From JBLNDG01 sp050261415 (lineage in GTDB: Bacteria > Bacillota > Clostridia > Lutisporales > Lutisporaceae), in assembly GCA_050261415.1 (NCBI GenBank), contig JBLNDG010000200.1, positions 1 to 11,484 of the forward strand: a stretch of 11,484 nt of DNA, given 5' to 3'. The first letter of the stretch is position 1, and the number at the start of each line of letters is the position of its first letter. The notes beneath the pieces are model-generated. The model was not told the DNA's origin and ran no database searches. It saw only the letters and a program-made list of their open reading frames with translations. This document shows, piece by piece, positions 5,917 to 11,484 of the stretch. Position numbers and translations under genes: made by a program.

Positions 5917-7146
5917 TCAATCGGCAGAAATTTCCCCTTTTACCGCGTTAATAGCAACTTTAAGCTGGACATCCTTGTTTGCCGGTATTTGTGAAACGGG
6001 CATGTTTCTATATTCATCAGGAACGTCAATTACGATATCCGGTTCAATGCCGCTGCCGTGTATGCAGACTCCCGACGGCGTGAAGTACCTTGACACGGTC
6101 ACCTTGAGCCCGGATCCGTCATCAAGCATCTTCAGTTCCTGTACGAGTCCTTTTCCAAACGTCCTGGTTCCAACAATCTTTCCCCTTGCATGGTCCTTTA
6201 TCGCGCCCGCTAGTATTTCCGACGCGCTGGCGCTGTTACCGTTGGTCAGGATAACCAGCGGCAGGTCGACATATCTCTTGTCGGATTTTCTTGTGTTCTT
6301 GTTGCCGTTTCTATCCTCGGTATAAACTATAATCCCTTCGGGAAGCAAACTGTCGGCAATTTCAATTACCTGCTCATACGACCCTCCGGGATTGTCCCTG
6401 AGGTCTATTACCAAGCCTTTTATCCCTTTATTCAGCATTTTGTTGAGGTCGTTCTTGAAATACTTGGCTATTTCGGCGTCAAACATAACGAGCTTGATAT
6501 ACCCGATTTCCCCGTCAAAAATATCACTCTTGATGTTTGAAGCCCTGATCCGTTTTCTTATAATGTCAAATTGCAGGTACCTTTTTTCATCCGGGCGATA
6601 TACCGTTATCTTCACCTTCGTGTTCTCTTTTCCTTTAATCATGCTGATTATCATGTTTTCATCCCGTATTTCCGTTACATCCTTATCGTTGACTTTTACA
6701 ATTTTATCGCCTTTTTTGATGCCGGCAGATTCTGCGGGAGAATTCTCGAATGGCTCAATTACCGTCAATAGCCCGTTTTCATCAACACTTACCGTAACAC
6801 CTATGCCGACATAACTCCCCTGGGACTTTTCCATGAATGCTTTCATCTCGTCCTTGTTGAAATAAACGGTGTAAGGATCTTTCAAAGATTCCACAAGCCC
6901 GCTTATGGCTCCCTCGAGCAATTTGTTTTCATCAATATTCTGATAGAAATCTTGTTTAAGGATTTCCCTTACCTGGTTAAACTTGCTGATATTTTTATAA
7001 TTTACGGAATTTGCATCGAAACTGATGATATACCTTGTGTTGATCGAATTAATCGTATAAAACAAAAATGTTGTGAGACAAACGGCAGCCAACACGGCTG
7101 CCGTCACGATTGCAGCCACCTGCCGCATTGAAAATTTCCTATCCAT
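5917..7146 (-). CDS. S41 family C-terminal processing peptidase with PDZ domain (CtpA/CtpB-like)
   Basis: 409 residues. Residues 10-31 form one hydrophobic membrane segment, so the enzyme is anchored with its body outside the membrane. Residues about 50-105 are the S41 N-terminal helices, 110-190 a PDZ domain (YVGIGVTV, SPAESAGIKKGDKI), then the protease core with VIDLRDNPGG (246-255). The catalytic dyad is intact: Ser307 in GNSASASE, and Lys332 in TFGKGLVQ, with the 25-residue spacing seen in E. coli Prc. It cleaves partly unfolded or tagged extracytoplasmic proteins; in spore formers a relative processes sporulation signalling proteins. AAGGAG precedes the ATG by about eight bases. The terminator of the M23 gene lies upstream, so it is probably transcribed on its own. 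Confidence 0.95.
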   Translation of the reverse strand: MDRKFSMRQVAAIVTAAVLAAVCLTTFLFYTINSINTRYIISFDANSVNYKNISKFNQVREILKQDFYQNIDENKLLEGAISGLVESLKDPYTVYFNKDEMKAFMEKSQGSYVGIGVTVSVDENGLLTVIEPFENSPAESAGIKKGDKIVKVNDKDVTEIRDENMIISMIKGKENTKVKITVYRPDEKRYLQFDIIRKRIRASNIKSDIFDGEIGYIKLVMFDAEIAKYFKNDLNKMLNKGIKGLVIDLRDNPGGSYEQVIEIADSLLPEGIIVYTEDRNGNKNTRKSDKRYVDLPLVILTNGNSASASEILAGAIKDHARGKIVGTRTFGKGLVQELKMLDDGSGLKVTVSRYFTPSGVCIHGSGIEPDIVIDVPDEYRNMPVSQIPANKDVQLKVAINAVKGEISAD

Positions 7147-7171
7147 TTTGTACTCTCCTTATGGGGCAATC

Positions 7172-7199
7172 AATATATCTTATGCGCTCTATAAAACAA
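7172..7199 (-). promoter_or_regulatory. Weak candidate promoter of the S41 peptidase gene
   Basis: TTGTTT (7199-7194) and TATATT (7177-7172) on the minus strand are 16 bases apart, 26 bases before the ATG at 7146. The boxes are partial matches in AT-rich DNA; a promoter is expected here because a terminator lies just upstream. Confidence 0.3.
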
Positions 7200-7224
7200 A
7201 TAAACCCGGTTTTTAACCGAGTTG
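7189..7224 (-). terminator. Intrinsic terminator behind the M23 peptidase gene
   Basis: On the minus strand AACTCGGTT, a short A-rich loop and AACCGGGTT form a nine-pair stem with one G-U pair (7202-7224), followed by TTATTTGTTTTAT. It sits 27 bases after the M23 stop codon and closes the ftsEX transcript. Confidence 0.8.
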
Positions 7225-7250
7225 AAAACAAAATATATTTTCTTTTATTG

Positions 7251-8387
7251 TTATTTCGTCAGCCACCCGGATGAAAGCGGGTTTTTAGTTTCACCGTTCA
7301 CCCTTATCTCAAAATGCAGGTGATTTCCCGTGGATAAGCCGGTACTTCCTACCTTTGCTATCACCTGGCCTGATTTGACTTCATCCCCCACCTTTACAAG
7401 GAGCTTGCTTGCATGCGCATAAAGGGTGGTGATCCCGTCGCCATGGTCTATAACAACCATATTGCCGTAACCGCCGCTTTTATCATAATGCGCCATTATA
7501 ACCGTCCCTCTATTGGCGGCGACTATCGAAGCTCCTTTATCGGCTGCAATATCAATACCGGTATGCATTTTATATTTTCTCAGTATCGGATGCTTCCTCA
7601 TGCCGTAATAGGAAGTTATGGTATATGAACTGGGACAAGGCCATACCATCGAACCTCCCACATATTTTGTCCTTTTCGAAAGGTTCTTTATTACGCTTTC
7701 CAGCCTTTTTGACTCGGCTATCTGGGCGTCAATTTCTTTCTCAAGCTTGTCAATCTCCGCCTTGCTCCTGGCAATTTCACTTTCAACCTGTGCCCTGGAG
7801 GTCTTCAGCCGTGAGAGGACTTCTTCCTTTTCGCTTACCTTTCTCTCAAGGTTTTCTTTTGCCTGCTGCTGAAGCTTCCTTTTATATTCAACTTCCTGCT
7901 TGGCGTTGTACAGTTCCTGTATCATATTGTTGTCATATCTCGAAATGACCGCCATGTATTGAAGTCTCTCATAAAACTCAATCACGCTTTTTGATTCAAG
8001 CAGCGTATCAAGCAAGGTTGTGCCCGAGTTTTTATACATGACCTTCAGCCTGGACTTGACTAATTCGCGTTGTTCGTTGTAATTTGCCACCGCTTCTGCA
8101 AGCGCGGCTTCGGTCTTTCTTAAGTTTTCCTCGGCATCGCTGACTTGCTTTAACAGTTCCTGATATGCATTGTTTTCAGAGGCCTGCTCGTTTACTAATC
8201 TCTTCTTCTCCTGCTCAAGCTGCGATTTTTTCTTTAGCTCGCTATTTTGCTTCTTTTTTAATTCATTAATTCGATTGTCGGTATACTTTTTTTCGTCCTT
8301 TGCCTTGCTCAGCTCATCCGCCATGACAGGCAAGGCAGCTGAAGCCAGCAATGCAATGGTAAGAACCGCAATTAACAATCTCTTCAC
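7251..8387 (-). CDS. Secreted coiled-coil M23 (LytM-type) peptidoglycan endopeptidase
   Basis: The start is GTG at 8387, nine bases after GGAGG. The longer open frame upstream overlaps ftsX and carries no signal. The 378-residue product begins with a signal peptide (VKRLLIAVLTIALLASA, likely cut near VMA-DE at 23). Residues about 25-120 and 150-240 are highly charged coiled coils. Residues about 250-378 are an M23 domain with intact zinc ligands His275 and Asp279 (HTGID) and His358 (NHLHFE), plus His325. It therefore probably cuts peptide cross-links itself, unlike E. coli EnvC, whose LytM domain is degenerate. The layout resembles EnvC, PcsB and CwlO, partners of FtsEX. Its position 65 bases behind ftsX supports control by FtsEX during cell division or elongation. 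Confidence 0.93.
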   Translation of the reverse strand: MKRLLIAVLTIALLASAALPVMADELSKAKDEKKYTDNRINELKKKQNSELKKKSQLEQEKKRLVNEQASENNAYQELLKQVSDAEENLRKTEAALAEAVANYNEQRELVKSRLKVMYKNSGTTLLDTLLESKSVIEFYERLQYMAVISRYDNNMIQELYNAKQEVEYKRKLQQQAKENLERKVSEKEEVLSRLKTSRAQVESEIARSKAEIDKLEKEIDAQIAESKRLESVIKNLSKRTKYVGGSMVWPCPSSYTITSYYGMRKHPILRKYKMHTGIDIAADKGASIVAANRGTVIMAHYDKSGGYGNMVVIDHGDGITTLYAHASKLLVKVGDEVKSGQVIAKVGSTGLSTGNHLHFEIRVNGETKNPLSSGWLTK

Positions 8388-8452
8388 GAATCCAAACCTC
8401 CAAGCATTAGTTTTAATCTTGGGTATGGGTGCGAAAACCAATACTCCTCCCT

Positions 8453-9349
8453 CTATACCCGTAAATGCTTGCGGAGCGAAATTACGCTTCCTATTGCTCC
8501 CACCACAGCGGCTATGGCAAAATATAATAACGCCAGCTGGGACCATACATCCTTGATCTTAACCATCACCAGCATCTGCGAATTTGCTAAAAACGAATCC
8601 TGTGAAAACTTTTCCTCTATGATATTATAGCCATATGCCGACAGTATAAACGAAATCAAAGCTCCTACCAGACTTATTATAACACCTTCCACGACAAAAG
8701 GCCAGCGTATAAACCAATCAGTTGCGCCGATATATTTCATTATATTTATTTCTTTACGCCTTGCAAATACAGTGAGTTTTATAGTATTTGCAATAATAAA
8801 TACCGCGACAATTAAAAATATCGTTACCATCAGGCTGCTGATCAGCTTTAGCCAGTGGGATACCCGCGTAATTATGTCAATCGCGTCCTGTGAATAGCTG
8901 ACGGTATCAATACCGCTGGTCTTCTGGAGCATTTCAACTACTTCCTTGCTGTAAGACGTATCTTTCAGCTTGATTATAAATGATACCGGAAAAATCACGT
9001 TAAGCCCTTCCAACAGGCCCGACCCTTTGCCGAGCCTTTCCTTCGCCCTCTCAAAGGCCTCTTCTTCTGTCACTTTCTCATACTCGGCAATTTTATCGTT
9101 ATTTTTAATGATTTCCTCTATCCTGTTTACCTGGGCGTCATCCAGTCCCTCGTAACAAAACGCTTCAAGCTGGGGTTGTTCCTTCCAGATTTTTATGTTT
9201 GCATCAAGATTGAATGATGCCAGCAGGAAAAACCCGAATATCATTAATGACGCCACCACTATTGCGACTGAAGCCAGCGACATAAGTTTGTTTCTGTATG
9301 TATTTACAAAACCTTCTTTAACTATGTGCCTGACTGTTCTTATCTTCAT
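8453..9349 (-). CDS. ftsX: Cell division protein FtsX (ABC-type permease subunit)
   Basis: 298 residues, the family's usual length. It shows the FtsX layout: a cytoplasmic N-terminus (KIRTVRHIVKEGFVNTYRN), TM1 about 24-46, an extracellular loop of about 120 residues (47-165) that binds the hydrolase partner, then TM2 168-190, TM3 219-240 and TM4 270-291. The EINIMKYIGATDWFIRWPF segment after TM2 is the conserved coupling region that contacts the ATPase. The ATG at 9349 overlaps the end of ftsE by 32 bases, with GAAAGGA about ten bases upstream, which implies translational coupling. With FtsE it passes ATP-driven shape changes across the membrane to the M23 hydrolase. Confidence 0.96.
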   Translation of the reverse strand: MKIRTVRHIVKEGFVNTYRNKLMSLASVAIVVASLMIFGFFLLASFNLDANIKIWKEQPQLEAFCYEGLDDAQVNRIEEIIKNNDKIAEYEKVTEEEAFERAKERLGKGSGLLEGLNVIFPVSFIIKLKDTSYSKEVVEMLQKTSGIDTVSYSQDAIDIITRVSHWLKLISSLMVTIFLIVAVFIIANTIKLTVFARRKEINIMKYIGATDWFIRWPFVVEGVIISLVGALISFILSAYGYNIIEEKFSQDSFLANSQMLVMVKIKDVWSQLALLYFAIAAVVGAIGSVISLRKHLRV

Positions 9350-10025
9350 ACCGGTATTGTCCTTTCTCCTGGTCTCTCACTACCATTCCCTGGTTGATAG
9401 CGACAACCCGTTTCTTCATCTCGTCTACTATAGATTTTTCGTGTGTAGCTACAATAACCGTGGTCCCTCTATGGTTAACCTCGCTGAGAAGCTTTATTAT
9501 CTCCCAGGACGTTTCAGGATCCAGGTTGCCGGTAGGCTCATCCGCAACCAGCAGCGAGGGATTGTTGACCAGTGCCCTGGCCAGCGCAACTCTTTGTTGT
9601 TCACCCCCAGAAAGCTGCCCCGGATACATATTGGCTTTCCTGCTCAGCCCGACAAGCGCAAGCGCCATAGGCACTTGTCTCCTTATTTCCTTCGGAAGCG
9701 CCTCGGTAATGACCATCGCATATGCTACATTTTCATAAACCGTCTTGTTCGGCAACAGCCTGAAATCCTGGAATACTACTCCCAGGCTTCTCCTGAGGTA
9801 CGGCACTTCCTGTCTCGACATAGAGGTAACATCGTATCCGTTTACGTAAACTTCACCTTCCGTCGCATCCTCTTCCTTCAGCAGAAGCTTTATAAGTGTT
9901 GATTTTCCGGAGCCGCTCGGCCCAACCAGAAAAACGAATTCGCCTTTTTCAATTTTCAAGTTTACATCCCTCAGGGCTGTCGTACCGTTGGGATAAATTT
10001 TAGTTACATTTCTCAGTTCGACCAC
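9318..10025 (-). CDS. ftsE: Cell division ATP-binding protein FtsE
   Basis: I choose the GTG at 10025 (235 residues, close to the usual 228), because TTAGGGAG lies seven bases before it and MVELRNVTKIYPNG is the normal FtsE start. The longer frame from 10100 overlaps the upstream regulator and adds unrelated residues. All ABC motifs are intact: Walker A GPSGSGKST (35-43), Q-loop Gln86, signature LSGGEQQR (138-145), Walker B LLVADEP (158-164) and H-loop His195. It is the cytoplasmic ATPase of the FtsEX complex, recruited to the division ring. It lies 37 bases behind the regulator gene with no terminator between, so the two are probably co-transcribed. Confidence 0.97.
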   Translation of the reverse strand: MVELRNVTKIYPNGTTALRDVNLKIEKGEFVFLVGPSGSGKSTLIKLLLKEEDATEGEVYVNGYDVTSMSRQEVPYLRRSLGVVFQDFRLLPNKTVYENVAYAMVITEALPKEIRRQVPMALALVGLSRKANMYPGQLSGGEQQRVALARALVNNPSLLVADEPTGNLDPETSWEIIKLLSEVNHRGTTVIVATHEKSIVDEMKKRVVAINQGMVVRDQEKGQYRYEDKNSQAHS

Positions 10026-10062
10026 TGCAACACTCCCTAACAATGCAGGAATTTTCTTTGCC

Positions 10063-11154
10063 TCATATGATATCGCTTTTTGCGTTTTCCACCTTGTCAA
10101 GGTATTTTTTCACGAGCATCGATACCTTGAACGTAATGGCATCATCAAAATTTCTCAGGTCCAGTCCTGTTATTTTCTGAATTTTATCCAGCCTGTACAC
10201 CAGCGTGTTGCGGTGTACATAAAGCTGCCTTGAAGTTTCGCTGACATTCAGGTTATTTTCAAAAAACTTTTGTATTGTTATGACTGTTTCCTGGTCAAGC
10301 GAATCCAGCGAACCCTTTTTAAAAACTTCTTTCAAAAATAACTTGCACATTGTAGTGGGAAGCTGATAAATCAGCCTCCCAATGCCAAGATTGTTGTAAT
10401 TGTTGATTTCCTTGTCGTTTTCAAAGATGCTTCCTATATGGAGAGCCGTCTGCGCTTCCATGTAAGAACGCCTGATATCCCTTATATTATCCACGATGGA
10501 ACCAATGCCGATCTGCGCCTTTACCATCAGCTCGGTATTCAGCGTATCAATGATGGCCTTGGCGGTTTTATCGACCTCCGCGGTATCATCCGCGCTTCTT
10601 AATTCCTTTATCAGCACCGTATTGTTATCATCCAGCGAAATTACAAAGTCTTTCCCCTTTTTTGGAAAAAGACTCTGGATAACTTCACCTGACTGTATTT
10701 CCCTGACCTTCCCGGTTTTAACCAATAATGCGACCCTGTATGCGTTATACGGTATATGCAGTTCCTTGGCCTTGAACTGGATATCCCCGGGAAGAATATT
10801 GTCTGTTATTATATTTTTGAAGAAATTGCCCTTGTCAAATTTCTCTTCATGGTAATTTCTCAAATTCACAACATTAACCGCAAGCATGGAAAGAAGGCTT
10901 TTGCTGTGTTCTCCTTCGATATTTATGAACACAATAAACTCGAGCCTGTTTTTTATATAAATCTTTTGAAAAAGCTGCCCGTTTTCTTCGTGATAAACCC
11001 CGGTATTATCAATAATAGATGCAATAGATGGATGAACAGTACCCGCAACCGACTCGTCCGTACATCCCAAAATCAGGCCTGTTTCATCCATTACACCGTA
11101 GTATCCGTCTATAAACTCGCGTATTTGGTATATCAGTCTTTGAAACAGCTTCAC
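10063..11154 (-). CDS. PucR/CdaR-type transcriptional regulator
   Basis: 363 residues from a GTG at 11154, five bases after GGAGG. The C-terminus (about 290-346) is the helix-turn-helix of the PucR/CdaR family: FFENNLNVSETSRQLYVHRN followed by TLVYRLDKIQKITGLDLRNFDDA, with the hallmark HRNTL..RL..I. Residues about 135-245 look like the degenerate GGDEF-like domain typical of CdaR proteins (VALLVKTG, QIGIGS, SYMEAQTAL). The N-terminal 1-110 may be a sensor domain (GYYGVMDETGLILGCTD). Family members answer to sugar diacids, purines or amino acids, but the ligand here cannot be deduced. It precedes ftsE closely, so it may control the ftsEX operon or merely share its transcript. Confidence 0.85.
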   Translation of the reverse strand: MKLFQRLIYQIREFIDGYYGVMDETGLILGCTDESVAGTVHPSIASIIDNTGVYHEENGQLFQKIYIKNRLEFIVFINIEGEHSKSLLSMLAVNVVNLRNYHEEKFDKGNFFKNIITDNILPGDIQFKAKELHIPYNAYRVALLVKTGKVREIQSGEVIQSLFPKKGKDFVISLDDNNTVLIKELRSADDTAEVDKTAKAIIDTLNTELMVKAQIGIGSIVDNIRDIRRSYMEAQTALHIGSIFENDKEINNYNNLGIGRLIYQLPTTMCKLFLKEVFKKGSLDSLDQETVITIQKFFENNLNVSETSRQLYVHRNTLVYRLDKIQKITGLDLRNFDDAITFKVSMLVKKYLDKVENAKSDII

Positions 11155-11484
11155 TTTTTCCTCCGTTTATATCAAACTATACAATTCGCCGGTACTATTT
11201 GAAACCTGCCAATTATCCCTGCCGAATCATTTTTGATGAAGCATTCGTCATCGCAAGGAACATGGAGCAAATGATAGGGATTTGCTGTAGTACCAACTAT
11301 AAGCTTTATTATACTACATTGGAATATATTATGGAATACATAAAAGGTGCGAAAAGTCAAAATAAGAAGATAATCGAAAAGTAGCTGGTAATTTTGCTGA
11401 AAGGCAAATTTGAAGCATAAAACAAGTATAAAAAGCAATAAAAAGCAATATTTGGATGACGTTCCTTGAAAACCGCATATAGTT
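11155..11484. other. AT-rich intergenic region upstream of the regulator
   Basis: I see no supported gene. A plus-strand reading (about 11199-11384, ending in SQNKKIIEK) has a protein-like appearance but no ribosome binding site, and its only start is TTG. An exact 10-base tandem duplication, AAAAGCAATA twice, lies at 11431-11450. The regulator's promoter should lie here, but no convincing pair of boxes stands out. Confidence 0.4.

Noticed and set aside
8388..8546. Longer N-terminus for the M23 protein
   Set aside because: It would overlap ftsX and place the signal peptide inside the protein; GTG at 8387 has a GGAGG and is followed at once by a signal peptide.
10026..10100. Longer N-terminus for FtsE
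   Set aside because: It overlaps the regulator gene and adds residues not found in the family; GTG at 10025 has a good ribosome binding site.
11172..11438. 88-codon minus-strand reading before the regulator
   Set aside because: Hydrophobic, AT-driven translation without a ribosome binding site; overlaps an equally unsupported plus-strand reading.

Overview
The window looks like chromosome from a low-to-moderate GC, endospore-forming clostridium. The evidence is a divisome ftsE-ftsX operon with an M23 hydrolase behind it, an S41 processing peptidase, a small acid-soluble spore protein, a cold-shock protein, clostridial-looking tRNAs with encoded CCA, strong GGAGG ribosome binding sites and sigma-A promoters. 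A cluster III (Acetivibrio/Ruminiclostridium-like) host is my guess only. Every gene I accept lies on the minus strand, so transcription runs from right to left.

Right part (about 5.2-11.2 kb), ordinary core genome. In transcription order it holds a PucR/CdaR-type regulator, ftsE, ftsX, a secreted coiled-coil M23 peptidase closed by a terminator, a membrane-anchored PDZ/S41 peptidase, a minor alpha/beta-type SASP and a cold-shock protein. FtsEX together with the coiled-coil M23 protein is the standard module in which an ABC-type complex gates peptidoglycan cleavage at division.

Middle (4.2-5.2 kb). A five-gene tRNA operon (Val-Asp-Phe-Gly-Cys) has a near-consensus promoter upstream and an intrinsic terminator downstream. 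A bidirectional terminator separates it from the cold-shock gene.

Left part (1-4.2 kb), an AT-rich accessory island next to the tRNA operon. Its intact centrepiece is an unusual protein: an Hsp70 substrate-binding domain plus helical lid, with no ATPase domain, fused through a low-complexity linker to a TIR/nucleoside-deoxyribosyltransferase-like domain. Directly downstream come an AAA ATPase with a DUF3696-type C-terminus and a PIN-like nuclease, spaced as one operon. Both are broken as the sequence stands: two frameshifts in the ATPase, one in-frame stop in the PIN gene. The PIN reading frame then runs in frame into the N-terminus of a DinB-like gene, which is itself frameshifted and then meets tandem TCCGG repeats resembling an insertion-sequence end. 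Fragments of a radical SAM gene and an unknown reading frame lie between this cassette and the tRNAs. I read the island as a candidate anti-phage or stress cassette that is decaying, or whose sequence carries indel errors.
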